Source of the DNA: Thalassotalea nanhaiensis
GTDB taxonomy: Bacteria > Pseudomonadota > Gammaproteobacteria > Enterobacterales > Alteromonadaceae
Direction: 5' to 3'
Assembly (NCBI RefSeq): GCF_031583575.1
Contig: NZ_CP134146.1
Location: forward strand, 3,782,001 to 3,846,000
DNA: 64,000 nucleotides
The notes under the pieces were generated by a model. It did no database searches. It was not told where the DNA came from and saw only the letters and a list, made by a program, of their open reading frames with translations. Below, in pieces: positions 50,669 through 59,467 of the stretch. The translations under genes and the position numbers were made by a program. Numbering within the stretch: the stretch's first letter is position 1; each line of letters begins with the position of its first letter.

Positions 50669-51572
50669 TTTCGGCTCCTTTTCTTTCAAACTCAATTAAC
50701 GCACCAACACTGGCCGCGCAACTGCGCATTTGTTCAAACTGAGCTGGTAAATCTAATTTAGAAACTTGCACATTGGTATTTTTATCTAGGTTTTCAATGA
50801 TAAAATCTTCATGCTTTACCGGTAGCAATATTTTGATTTCTTTCACCGGCGTTTGTTTTAATAAACGCTCAAAGTAATCCAGTGATTTCTGTACTTCTAT
50901 GCTTAACGAATCACATACGCCTTTATTAAGCTGCTCAGTCGAAAAGCCACCAATATCGCTAAAACCACGCAATCGCCTCGAAAAGTGGATCTGCCCTTCT
51001 TTCACAATAATGATAAACAACTCTTCAAACGGTTGCTGACAAACAAGTAACGTAGAATGTTCGCTAACAGGTAATAAGTTTGCGAAGGCAAATTCGTCAG
51101 TAATAATGCCTTCAAGATCTATTTGATAACGCTTAAAACTGTCAGTATATTTTTTTAAACTGGTTAAATGACTGCACACCACATTGATTTTTTGGGTACC
51201 AGAGACAATTATCGGAGAATCATAATAGTCAGCGATCATTTCATCAGGATCGATAGGAACAATGTCTTTAACAAGCCATTTTATTGCTGCAGGAATTTCA
51301 TTATCTGGCAAATCAGGTTTATTTATTTGCACATTGTAGTAATGACTGGCTGAAAGAACTAGATGTCCAGAGCCTTGAAAATCATGAGTTGATAGCAATT
51401 CTTCTAACCATTCACCTGCACTTTCACTTGTTTCAGTAAAAAACTCACCAGCTTTTACTTCATTAATTTCGGTTTTATCGAAAGCGTACGAACCTGCTTG
51501 GCCTCTGAGTGCGATACCAAATTTGCTATTAGTAGATTTTTTATTAAAAAGTGTTTTTAATCCGTTCAACAT
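50661..51572 (-). CDS. mshI: MSHA biogenesis protein MshI (PilM-like)
   Basis: 303-aa cytoplasmic PilM-like actin-fold protein and first gene of the leftward MSHA run. It would bind the cytoplasmic tail of the PilN-like MshI2. There is no signal peptide or membrane helix. In Vibrio the gene before it is mshH/csrD; here a divergent PLP enzyme takes that place. Confidence 0.86.
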   Translation of the reverse strand: MLNGLKTLFNKKSTNSKFGIALRGQAGSYAFDKTEINEVKAGEFFTETSESAGEWLEELLSTHDFQGSGHLVLSASHYYNVQINKPDLPDNEIPAAIKWLVKDIVPIDPDEMIADYYDSPIIVSGTQKINVVCSHLTSLKKYTDSFKRYQIDLEGIITDEFAFANLLPVSEHSTLLVCQQPFEELFIIIVKEGQIHFSRRLRGFSDIGGFSTEQLNKGVCDSLSIEVQKSLDYFERLLKQTPVKEIKILLPVKHEDFIIENLDKNTNVQVSKLDLPAQFEQMRSCAASVGALIEFERKGAEND

Positions 51573-51742
51573 CTTATTTTTATTACCTTTACCTGAGTAA
51601 AAAAGTCATAATGCCTAAAGCACTACTACCCAAGTCTTAAACCATTATCGCCTATTTACTCTTTGGTGCAAGATATTTATTACATTATCATATACTCAAT
51701 ATATGAAGAAAATCAGTAATTTGCTATGTTTGGAAAAATTAG
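51573..51742. promoter_or_regulatory. Divergent control region of the MSHA run and the PLP enzyme
   Basis: 170-bp AT-rich gap that should contain the promoter for mshI onward and one for the divergent gene. Several TATGAT/TATATT hexamers exist near 51680-51710, but no promoter stands out. Confidence 0.4.
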
Positions 51743-52690
51743 ATGAATTTAAGTCCAGTAAACCAAATTTTTCATCCCCGCTTTAAGGAACACTCGGTAG
51801 AGGTGTTTGTTAAACGCGATGATCTAATTCATCCAATTATTTCTGGCAATAAATGGCGCAAACTAAAATACAATTTACTTTCTGCTCAAGAATTAGGTTA
51901 TCAACAAATTCTAAGTTTTGGCGGAGCCTTTTCAAACCACATTCACGCATTAGCTTTTGCCTGTTCACAACATAATTTGCAAAGTGTAGGCATTATTCGA
52001 GGTGAAGAGCAGTATCAGCATAATTTCACCTTAAGTTGGGCAAAACACTGGCAGATGGAGTTGAAATTTGTTGATCGGCTGACTTATAAACAACGTAGTA
52101 ATACGGAGTACTTAGAACAGCTACAATCTGAATATCCTAATGCATTTATTGTTCCTGAAGGAGGAAGTAATCAATTAGCGCTGCCAGGAATGGGAGAGGT
52201 AATTACTGAATTAAATGAACAAATTGAATATGACTATTTATTCACCCCTGTTGGCAGTGGAGGCACTATTGCTGGCTTAGTTAAAGCAGATAAAAATCAG
52301 CATAAAATACTTGGCGTGGCCGTTTTAAAACAACAAGGCTATTTAACCGATGAAGTTAATACGTTATTAGAAGATTCAGCCGAGGAATATAACAAATGGC
52401 AGATATTGAACCAATTTCATCGTGGCGGTTACGGAAAATACATGCCTGAAGATGCGGCTCGAATAATAGAATTTAGCCAAACTACAGGTGTGCCCTTTGA
52501 GCCGGTATATTCAGGTAAAATGGTATTGGCGTTGTTAGATTTATTAGAGCAAGGATATTTTGAGGCCGGCGCAAAAATAATGCTGCTACATACTGGAGGG
52601 TTGCAAGGCCTTGGCGGCATGGCTGAACGAGGCTTATTAAACCCCGCTGATTGGCCCGTACCTAAACATGCTCCTTCTCAAAGTAGATAA
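51743..52690 (+). CDS. ACC deaminase / D-cysteine desulfhydrase family PLP enzyme
   Basis: PLP-dependent fold-type II enzyme, 315 aa. The PLP Lys lies in SGNKWRKLKYN (about Lys37), followed by the FGGAFSNH loop and the VGSGGTIAG phosphate-binding Gly loop. The family covers D-cysteine desulfhydrase and 1-aminocyclopropane-1-carboxylate deaminase; without active-site modelling the D-cysteine type seems likelier for a marine bacterium (inference). A terminator follows. Confidence 0.85.
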   Translation: MNLSPVNQIFHPRFKEHSVEVFVKRDDLIHPIISGNKWRKLKYNLLSAQELGYQQILSFGGAFSNHIHALAFACSQHNLQSVGIIRGEEQYQHNFTLSWAKHWQMELKFVDRLTYKQRSNTEYLEQLQSEYPNAFIVPEGGSNQLALPGMGEVITELNEQIEYDYLFTPVGSGGTIAGLVKADKNQHKILGVAVLKQQGYLTDEVNTLLEDSAEEYNKWQILNQFHRGGYGKYMPEDAARIIEFSQTTGVPFEPVYSGKMVLALLDLLEQGYFEAGAKIMLLHTGGLQGLGGMAERGLLNPADWPVPKHAPSQSR

Positions 52691-52708
52691 AAGCAACGAT
52701 ATCAAACT

Positions 52709-52743
52709 GAGGAACGATATTTATCTTCGTTCCTCGTTTCTAT
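52709..52743 (+). terminator. Rho-independent terminator of the PLP enzyme gene
   Basis: 9-bp perfect stem GAGGAACGA/TCGTTCCTC with a 9-nt loop, followed by GTTTCTATTTTC, a moderately T-rich tail. It lies 19 bp after the stop codon and could also serve the converging traT gene. Confidence 0.75.
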
Positions 52744-52760
52744 TTTCTCTTACCTATGGT

Positions 52761-53489
52761 CTACAACATTCCTGATAACGAATTAATCAACCCTTGGCGT
52801 AACGGTGGCTCAGCTTCAGCAAACTCTAAATTCGCTTTATTAGCAAGTGACACTATACGAGTTTGATACTTCTTACGATCAACCACTTCTGAGCTGGTTT
52901 GTGTTTTCGAACCTGATTCACCTTGTTTCAATACGGCTTTTTCCGACTGATTTACTCTGACCCCGTCTTTAACTTTTTCAGAGATTTGAATGTCTGTGAT
53001 CATGGTAAACAGATTATCATCAACCATGGCATCAAAAATCACACCTAAACCAGCGCCAGCGACACCAGCTGCTACTTGACCACTACCGCCGCCAAACTGT
53101 GCTCCGGCTGCTGCGCCAGCAACTGCTGAGCCAAATGAACCAAATGAATCACCCGCTCTTAAATCAGTACGACCAACTTGTAATACATTAACTTGTAACC
53201 AGTAATGAGCAATATCGGGGTTATCAATAATTTGATAGCCCTTTGCCGCAATTGCTGCCCTTACTTCATTTTCATAAGTTAGGCCTTGTTTATCAGATGT
53301 ATTTCTAAGCTGTAAAAATACTGTTCGTTTTTCAGCAGGTACCGGATCAAGCCAAACCGTTGAGGACATTTTAGTTTGCACATCTAAATTGCGCTTTTTA
53401 ATAGAGGTGTGCAAAGCGCCACAACCAACAAGCGACAAGGTAAAGAACACCATAAATAAACTGGTAAAGTATCTATTAAATTTTTTCAT
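52761..53489 (-). CDS. TraT-like lipoprotein (copy 1)
   Basis: 242-aa lipoprotein of the TraT complement-resistance/surface-exclusion family, lipobox LVGC. The body has the TraT features: a Lys/Asp-rich N terminus (TKMSSTVWLDPV), a glycine/alanine hydrophobic stretch (about residues 118-150) that would insert in the outer membrane, and a conserved C-terminal YQTRI region. ATG 53489 follows AAGGAT at 6 nt; a TTG two codons earlier is less likely. Copy 2 lies just upstream. Confidence 0.85.
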   Translation of the reverse strand: MKKFNRYFTSLFMVFFTLSLVGCGALHTSIKKRNLDVQTKMSSTVWLDPVPAEKRTVFLQLRNTSDKQGLTYENEVRAAIAAKGYQIIDNPDIAHYWLQVNVLQVGRTDLRAGDSFGSFGSAVAGAAAGAQFGGGSGQVAAGVAGAGLGVIFDAMVDDNLFTMITDIQISEKVKDGVRVNQSEKAVLKQGESGSKTQTSSEVVDRKKYQTRIVSLANKANLEFAEAEPPLRQGLINSLSGML

Positions 53490-53523
53490 AAGCAATCCTT
53501 ATATGGGCCTACTGCCCTATCTT

Positions 53524-54255
53524 TTATAATATTCCTGACATCGATTGAATTAAACCTTCAAGCAGCTGTTGTTCGGCTTCTTCAAACGTTAAATTTACTT
53601 GATTCGCGGTAGACGTAATACGCGTCTGGTATTTTTTTCTATCAACAGTTTCTACGCTTTGTTGAGTTTGCTCACCTGAATCGCCTTGTTTGAGGGTAGC
53701 ATTATTAGATTCAGTAACATCAACGCCCTGTTTAGCTTTTTCAGATATTTGTAAATCGGTAACCATTACATAAACAATATCGTCTACCATGGCATCGGTG
53801 ATAATACCTATCAAGCCACCAACGACGGTGGCTGCTAATTGACCATCACCATCACCAAACATCGATCCTATTTTAGCACCTTGAATTGCTGCACCGTAAC
53901 CTTGATCGGTTTTGCCATTAACCGTTCTCAAGTCTGACTTACCCACTTGTAAAATATTGGCTTGAATCCAAAAGTGTGCTTTTTCAGGGTCTTCTACAAT
54001 AGTATAGCCCTTAGCCTTAATCGCAGCGGCTACGGGCGTTTGGTAATCTAAACTTTGTTTGTCTGAAGTATTTCGCAGCTGTAGGTAAACCGTTCTTTTA
54101 TCACTCGTTACCGGATCTAAAACTATCGTAGCTGACATCTTAGTTTCAACGGCCAAATCCTTCTTTTTAACTGACGTACTTAACGCACTGCAACCAGACA
54201 AACCTAGCGACAATGCAAAAATTACTGTAATTATTAGTCCATTAAACCGAATCAC
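53524..54255 (-). CDS. TraT-like lipoprotein (copy 2)
   Basis: Paralog of the gene downstream (about 50-60 percent similar by eye), lipobox LSGC. It has the same TraT layout, including the hydrophobic Gly-rich middle and the QTRIT ending. I place the start at GTG 54255 because it lies 5 nt after a GGAG site and gives a normal lipoprotein signal; an upstream ATG at 54273 is possible. The pair is 34 bp apart and probably cotranscribed. No plasmid-transfer genes are near. Confidence 0.83.
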   Translation of the reverse strand: MIRFNGLIITVIFALSLGLSGCSALSTSVKKKDLAVETKMSATIVLDPVTSDKRTVYLQLRNTSDKQSLDYQTPVAAAIKAKGYTIVEDPEKAHFWIQANILQVGKSDLRTVNGKTDQGYGAAIQGAKIGSMFGDGDGQLAATVVGGLIGIITDAMVDDIVYVMVTDLQISEKAKQGVDVTESNNATLKQGDSGEQTQQSVETVDRKKYQTRITSTANQVNLTFEEAEQQLLEGLIQSMSGIL

Positions 54256-54467
54256 TAATACTCCTAAAGACATCCTTAATAGTTAAATAATAAAGTATCT
54301 ATGCGAAAAAGTGTCTGTTTTTATAAAATAAATTGTAAACAATAGTGCCAAACCATTTTAGTAAAAAAAATAATTTAATTTTTCAGTGTTCAATTTGGTA
54401 ATTTAAGATGACCGGAGAGGTACATTTATATACTATTAGCGTAATAAAATAGTATTTGAGAAATAAC

Positions 54468-55376
54468 ATGAAGCGATTAAAGTCGGCCAGTTTAATTACC
54501 GCGATAAAAACACCTTATAATCATGAAGGTAATATCGATATTTCTACTTATGACAAGTTAGTAGAGCAACAAATATCAGCAGGTGTAGACGGCATAGTTG
54601 TTGGTGGTACCACAGGTGAAGGTCACTTACTTAATTGGGAAGAACATTTAATGCTGATTGGCCACAGTGCCAACAAATTTAGTGACCGATTAATCATTGT
54701 TGGTAATACTGGCAGTAATAATACCCGAGAAGCAGTAAATGCCACAGAAAAAGGCTTTGCTATGGGGATGGATGCTGCGCTGCAAATAAACCCATATTAC
54801 GGCAGAACATCTACCGCTGGTGTACTCGATCATTTTAATCGCGTTCTTGATGTTGGCCCAGCGTTTATTTATAACGTCCCCGGCAGAACAGGCCAAGATT
54901 TAACCCCTGATATCATCGAGCCATTATCTACGCATAAAAATTTCATTGGTGTGAAAGAATGTACCGGTAATGAACGTATTAGTTACTATGAAAAACAAGG
55001 GATTGCTTGTTGGTCAGGAAATGATGATGAAAGCTTTGCAGGACGTCATCAGTTTGGTTCACATGGTGTTATCTCGGTTAGCTCAAATATCATCCCAGGG
55101 TTAATGCGCACCTTAATGGATGAGAATAATGTTGAGCTTAATAACGAATTACAGGGATTAATGAAATGGCTATTCTGTGAGCCAAATCCTATCGCTTTAA
55201 ATACTGCCTTAATGATGACTAACGCAGTTGAGAAAATATTCCGAGTGCCGTATCACGCTTTAAATCTAGAACAGCGTCAACAAGGCTTTGAACTATTATC
55301 TAAACTTGATAGTAAAAACTATGTTGGAGATGGCTTATCGTTATTAGATGATAGTGACTTTATTTATAAAATTTAA
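54468..55376 (+). CDS. dapA: 4-hydroxy-tetrahydrodipicolinate synthase, plant-like type (DapA)
   Basis: Condenses pyruvate with aspartate semialdehyde in lysine/diaminopimelate synthesis. The Schiff-base Lys163 (GVKECTG), Tyr135 (YNVPGRTG), Arg140, Thr47-Thr48 (GGTTGEG) and Tyr111 are all present. The text follows the plant enzyme closely, for example VGGTTGEG, LMLIGH, GNTGSN-TRE, NPYYG-TS and WSGNDDE, and has Trp where E. coli has His53. A frame opens at TTG 54456, but ATG 54468 is preferred (302 aa). No other lysine genes adjoin; a second, standard dapA may exist elsewhere. Confidence 0.88.
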   Translation: MKRLKSASLITAIKTPYNHEGNIDISTYDKLVEQQISAGVDGIVVGGTTGEGHLLNWEEHLMLIGHSANKFSDRLIIVGNTGSNNTREAVNATEKGFAMGMDAALQINPYYGRTSTAGVLDHFNRVLDVGPAFIYNVPGRTGQDLTPDIIEPLSTHKNFIGVKECTGNERISYYEKQGIACWSGNDDESFAGRHQFGSHGVISVSSNIIPGLMRTLMDENNVELNNELQGLMKWLFCEPNPIALNTALMMTNAVEKIFRVPYHALNLEQRQQGFELLSKLDSKNYVGDGLSLLDDSDFIYKI

Positions 55377-55427
55377 TCATTGCCATTTGAATAGCGCTTA
55401 GCTTGTAAACACAGACTTAATTGCCAC

Positions 55428-55658
55428 CCATGGTGGTTTGCATTGATTCATCCATGTCTTTACAAACCTAATACCGTTTTCAACAGGGACGTTGTATATG
55501 CCGAGAGCGCATGGATGCTTAGGAACGGTCCATGGTGGTTTGCATTGATTCATCCATGTCTTTACAAACCTAATACCATCCATGGTGGTTTGCATTGATT
55601 CATCCATGTCTTTACAAACCTAATACCATCCATGGTGGTTTGCATTGATTCATCCATG
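55428..55658. repeat. Tandem array of the dispersed palindromic repeat (R3)
   Basis: The block starting CCATGGTGGTTTGCATTG occurs four times, at 55428, 55530, 55580 and 55630. The last three are spaced exactly 50 bp and nearly identical; the first gap of 102 bp holds a 52-bp extra segment with GTTGTATATGCCG. That segment plus its flanks matches repeat R1 beside degS in reverse orientation. The repeat-to-repeat spacers are alike, so it is not CRISPR. Confidence 0.92.
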
Positions 55659-55664
55659 AATCAA

Positions 55665-55693
55665 AAAAAAAGCCTGCATAAGCAGGCTTTTTT
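55665..55693 (-). terminator. Rho-independent terminator of rpsF-priB-rpsR-rplI
   Basis: 7-bp stem AGCCTGC/GCAGGCT with a 4-nt loop. A- and T-runs on both sides make it bidirectional; on the minus strand nine Ts follow. It lies about 20 bp after the rplI stop. Confidence 0.92.
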
Positions 55694-55714
55694 ATAATCA
55701 AAAATTATTTTTGA

Positions 55715-56167
55715 TTAAGCTTCAGCGATAACAACAACGTTGATAGTTGTGTCTACGTCTGCGTGAAGGTGAATAACGATTTCGTTAGTACCTGTTTCAC
55801 GGATTGAACCTAAAGGAAGACGAACTTCTGCTTTAGCAACTTCAACACCAGCTTCAGTAATTGCAGTAGCAATATCGTTAGTACCGATAGAACCGAACAA
55901 TTTACCTTCGTCACCAGCTTTAGAAGCGATAGTAACTTCAGCTAGTTCTACTAATTTAGCAGCACGAGCTTCAGCAGTTGCTAGAACGCCAGCTAATTTA
56001 GCTTCAAGTTCAGCACGACGTGCTTCGAAGTGTTCAACGTTAGCTTTTGATGCGATAACTGCTTTACCTTGAGGTAATAAGTAGTTACGAGCATAGCCAG
56101 ACTTAACTGTTACCTGATCACCCAGGCCGCCTAATTTGGCAATTTTATCAAGAAGAATTACTTGCAT
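55715..56167 (-). CDS. rplI: 50S ribosomal protein L9
   Basis: 150-aa L9 with the N-terminal [19 protein letters not shown] signature and the long connecting helix. Last gene of the operon. Confidence 0.98.
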   Translation of the reverse strand: MQVILLDKIAKLGGLGDQVTVKSGYARNYLLPQGKAVIASKANVEHFEARRAELEAKLAGVLATAEARAAKLVELAEVTIASKAGDEGKLFGSIGTNDIATAITEAGVEVAKAEVRLPLGSIRETGTNEIVIHLHADVDTTINVVVIAEA

Positions 56168-56185
56168 TTTAATAGCCCCTTTAGG

Positions 56186-56413
56186 TTACTTGTGTAAATC
56201 AGTATATGGTAATAAAGATAAGTAACGAGCACGCTTGATCGCACGACCAAGTTGACGTTGATACTTAGCTGATGTACCAGTGATACGGCTAGGAACGATT
56301 TTACCACTTTCAGTGATATAGTTTTTTAACGTTGCGATATCTTTGTAATCGATCTCAGCAACGCCCTCTGCGCTAAAGCGACAGAATTTACGACGTCTAA
56401 AAAAACGTGACAT
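56186..56413 (-). CDS. rpsR: 30S ribosomal protein S18
   Basis: 75-aa S18 with the conserved [11 protein letters not shown] start and [22 protein letters not shown] region. A single Cys is kept, so it is probably the zinc-free or partial form. Confidence 0.98.
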   Translation of the reverse strand: MSRFFRRRKFCRFSAEGVAEIDYKDIATLKNYITESGKIVPSRITGTSAKYQRQLGRAIKRARYLSLLPYTDLHK

Positions 56414-56474
56414 GGATTTCTCCTAATATACGGTGTTACATTCTTAGCACAAAAACGCGCTAATATGTGTTCAC

Positions 56475-56783
56475 CTATTTAATCATTTCAATTTGCGAAG
56501 CATGTAACACTAAAATTGGGTTACCATTTCTAGTTTCGTGACGATTAATAAAACCATTCACTCTTACGTTACTGCCCGCTATTAATTCACGAGATATTTT
56601 TTGTGACCATTGACCTGTTGCCACTACTTGCATTCTTACGAACACTTGACGGTTTAGTCCATCTTCCATTTGCATTGAGCGATGCTCTAATGAAAACTTA
56701 ATATGGGCAATCCCCGCGGGGCTAATTGATACATCCGGAGCCTTAACTACCGAGCCTACCAAAGTCAGACAATTTTCAGTCAC
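56475..56783 (-). CDS. priB: Primosomal replication protein PriB
   Basis: Single OB-fold protein (102 aa) that aids PriA-dependent replication restart, located between S6 and S18 as in enteric and Shewanella genomes. NCLTLVGSVV and SLEHRSMQ segments fit the family. It differs from SSB in lacking the acidic tail. Confidence 0.93.
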   Translation of the reverse strand: MTENCLTLVGSVVKAPDVSISPAGIAHIKFSLEHRSMQMEDGLNRQVFVRMQVVATGQWSQKISRELIAGSNVRVNGFINRHETRNGNPILVLHASQIEMIK

Positions 56784-56791
56784 TAAAATTA

Positions 56792-57208
56792 CTATTCTGC
56801 GCTTGCAGCTTCTTCAGCAACTGGTGCTGGTGCAGCTGGAGCTTCTTTAGTAACTTCTTTTTTCTCGCGGCGATCTTCGCGACGGTCATCTTTAGCAGCA
56901 GCCATAGGTGATGCTTCAGTTACCGCGCCTTTAGTGCGCATGATCATGTTACGAATAACAACATCGTTATAACGGAAAGAAGTTTCTAACTCATCAATAA
57001 CTGACTGAGGCGCTTCAATGTTCATAAGAACATAGTGTGCTTTGTGTAGTTTATTGATTGGGTATGCTAATTGACGACGACCCCAGTCTTCAAGACGGTG
57101 GATTGTGCCTTCAGCAGCAGTGATCATGTCTGAGTAACGTTGGATCATACCAGTTACTTGTTCACTCTGATCAGGGTGAACCATAAATACGATTTCGTAA
57201 TGACGCAT
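56792..57208 (-). CDS. rpsF: 30S ribosomal protein S6
   Basis: S6 (138 aa) with [14 protein letters not shown] at the start, and a long Ala/Glu/Lys-rich C-terminal tail (about residues 100-138) as in E. coli, where the tail is glutamylated. Strong AAGGAG ribosome site. Confidence 0.98.
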   Translation of the reverse strand: MRHYEIVFMVHPDQSEQVTGMIQRYSDMITAAEGTIHRLEDWGRRQLAYPINKLHKAHYVLMNIEAPQSVIDELETSFRYNDVVIRNMIMRTKGAVTEASPMAAAKDDRREDRREKKEVTKEAPAAPAPVAEEAASAE

Positions 57209-57210
57209 TA

Positions 57211-57250
57211 CGAGCTCCTTACGGTAGTAGCCTTATAGCTGGCTCAGCCA
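57211..57250 (-). promoter_or_regulatory. Candidate S6:S18-binding leader of rpsF
   Basis: Just before the rpsF start, the mRNA reads AGCC(loop)GGCT then ACCGTAAGGAGC. A CCG close to the ribosome site beside a small stem is the hallmark of the S6:S18 autoregulatory leader known in many bacteria. I judged this by eye, not with a covariance model. Confidence 0.4.
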
Positions 57251-57472
57251 AACACCAGGTAAGGCAAGGAACAAAAAAGTTCAGGCTGAATTAAGGACGC
57301 GTATTGTAGGGAAAATAAGCAACTAAAGCAAGTATCTTTGCCTGTTCGCTTAAATTTAGCTAAAAACCCGCCAAAAGATACAATTAATTACAGGCGAAAA
57401 CAAAATAATCACAACTCAAAAATGTAGATAACCTTATGATTAATAGATAATAAAAATCTTAAATCAGTTTCT

Positions 57473-59398
57473 ATGTTTACATATCTAAGCAACATTCTTC
57501 AGTGCGTTAAATTCAACAATAGTTTTCTGCTCTTCACTGCGTTTCTGTTCTATAGTTTTTCAACGCAAGCCGAAGAAACATTTCACCCCAACTTTAATGG
57601 CACCGAAATAAATGAGTTTATCGACATTGTCGGTAAAAATTTACAAAAATCGATGATCATTGATCCAAAAGTAGAGGGCTTGGTGAATGTACGCAGTTAT
57701 CAACGCCTAAACAAAAAGCAGTACTTTCAGTTTTTTCAAAATGTACTTAATGTTTATGGCTATGCTGCTGTTGCAGAGGGCGACGTGATCAAAGTATTAC
57801 CTAATAGTGATGCAAAGAAGACCAATGTTCGCATCAGTGACAAAAATAGCCCTGGTAAAGGTGATGAAATTGTTCATCGAATTGTAAAAGTCAAAAACAT
57901 TACAGTACGAGAATTATCGCCTTTACTGCGCCAATTAAACGATCAATCGGGTAATGGTAATGTCGTCAGTTATGATCCAGCAAATGTTGTGGTGCTAACC
58001 GGTAGTGCCAGTTCAGTACAACAATTAACAAAATTAATCGAAAATATTGATAAGTTTGGGGCGACAGGAACAGAAATAATTCAACTGGCGCACGCCTCTG
58101 CAAGTGAGTTAGTGGTAATTATTGAAACCACATTAATGAGCCAAAATAAAAAAGCTAACAACGCACTATTGAACACCAAAATTGTCGCAGATAACCGTAG
58201 TAACGCTATCGTCGTTTCAGGTCCAGAGCAAAACAGAGTCGCGATCATAAAACTAATAAATCAGTTAGATAAAAAACTGCAACTGGCCGGTAATACCAGA
58301 ATTTACTATCTAAAGTACGCAAACGCCGAAGAACTAGTAGAAATTTTGCAAGGGGTGAGTAATTCAAGTACTCAAACAACCAGTGATAAACCAGCAAAAG
58401 CTAACATAAACATTGATGCTCACCCTGATACTAATGCCTTAATTATTACCGCTAAACAGTCTTTATTTCCCGCACTTGAAACGGTTATTCGAAAATTAGA
58501 TATTCGCCGTGCACAAGTGTTGGTAGAAGCAATAATCGTCGAAATTCTTGAAACAGATGGCATGGACTTGGGGGTGCAATGGTATGGTGAAAATGGTCTT
58601 GTGCAGTTTAACAATGCCCAAGTTCCCATTGGTTCTATAATACATGGCAAAAATAATGATCAGGATGAAGCATCTACCACTTCTGATGATGACGATCTTG
58701 CGCAAATGTTAAGCGGTGCTAAAGGTGCCATAGTTGGTATCGGTAATGATGATTGGGGCGCGCTTTTACAGGCCGTGGCGGTAAATACTAATTCTAATAT
58801 TTTAGCGACACCAAGCATTACCACGGTAGACAATGAAGAAGCATCGTTTTTAGTTGGACAAGAGATCCCAATTATTACCGGCTCTGCAGCAGGAGATAAT
58901 AATTCCAACCCCTTTCAAACAGTAGAACGCCAAGAAGTAGGCATTAAACTGACCGTGACTCCACAAATTAACGAAGGTACAGCAGTACAGTTGATTATTG
59001 CCCAAGAAGTATCATCGGTTAGTGGGACATCGGGTGTCGATGTCAGTTTAAATAAGCGCACCATAAATACTACAGTATTAGCCGAAGATGGCGATACCAT
59101 TGTGCTTGGCGGCTTAATCGATGAAGACGTGCAAGAGGTAGAACAAAAAGTGCCCTTTTTAGGTGATATTCCTTATTTGGGCAGGTTATTCAGCTCTACC
59201 AGTACCACTGTAAGAAAGCGTAATTTAATGGTGTTTATCAAGCCGACAATTTTGCGTCTAGCCAGTGATGCTGATTACATGAGTCAGTTAAAATATCACA
59301 GCATCAGAAACAAAAGCCTGGAGCGAAGAGATAAAGGTTTAAGCCTAATGCCAGTAGAAAACATACCGGTATTGCCAAAAATTGAAGAAAGTGAGTAA
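57473..59398 (+). CDS. gspD: General secretion secretin GspD
   Basis: Outer-membrane secretin of the type II secretion family, 641 aa. Signal peptide to about residue 33, N0 to N3 domains (about 36-320), a secretin domain (about 340-600) with the FLGDIPYLGRLF motif. Unusually, no gspC, gspE or other T2SS gene flanks it; rpsF lies on one side and an unknown exported protein on the other. Either gspD is detached from its operon or this is an extra copy. Confidence 0.9.
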   Translation: MFTYLSNILQCVKFNNSFLLFTAFLFYSFSTQAEETFHPNFNGTEINEFIDIVGKNLQKSMIIDPKVEGLVNVRSYQRLNKKQYFQFFQNVLNVYGYAAVAEGDVIKVLPNSDAKKTNVRISDKNSPGKGDEIVHRIVKVKNITVRELSPLLRQLNDQSGNGNVVSYDPANVVVLTGSASSVQQLTKLIENIDKFGATGTEIIQLAHASASELVVIIETTLMSQNKKANNALLNTKIVADNRSNAIVVSGPEQNRVAIIKLINQLDKKLQLAGNTRIYYLKYANAEELVEILQGVSNSSTQTTSDKPAKANINIDAHPDTNALIITAKQSLFPALETVIRKLDIRRAQVLVEAIIVEILETDGMDLGVQWYGENGLVQFNNAQVPIGSIIHGKNNDQDEASTTSDDDDLAQMLSGAKGAIVGIGNDDWGALLQAVAVNTNSNILATPSITTVDNEEASFLVGQEIPIITGSAAGDNNSNPFQTVERQEVGIKLTVTPQINEGTAVQLIIAQEVSSVSGTSGVDVSLNKRTINTTVLAEDGDTIVLGGLIDEDVQEVEQKVPFLGDIPYLGRLFSSTSTTVRKRNLMVFIKPTILRLASDADYMSQLKYHSIRNKSLERRDKGLSLMPVENIPVLPKIEESE

Positions 59399-59467
59399 TA
59401 CCTAATCTATCAAATACAGTTTTAACGACTAAACTAATATATAACTATCTGAAACAACAAATAGCTC

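Larger units (their letters stand above)
55377..55714. other. 338-bp intergenic region between dapA and rplI
   Basis: Almost wholly occupied by a tandem array of the dispersed palindromic repeat and the rplI terminator. A short minus-strand open frame here only translates the repeat and is not a gene. Confidence 0.85.

Noticed and set aside
55398-55607. Minus-strand 69-residue open frame with repeated MNQCKPPW motifs
   Set aside because: It is a translation of the tandem DNA repeat; it has no ribosome site and its amino-acid repeats just mirror the 50-bp period.
55428-55658. CRISPR array
   Set aside because: Unit spacing is 50 bp but the spacers between CCATGG blocks are identical, and no cas genes are near.
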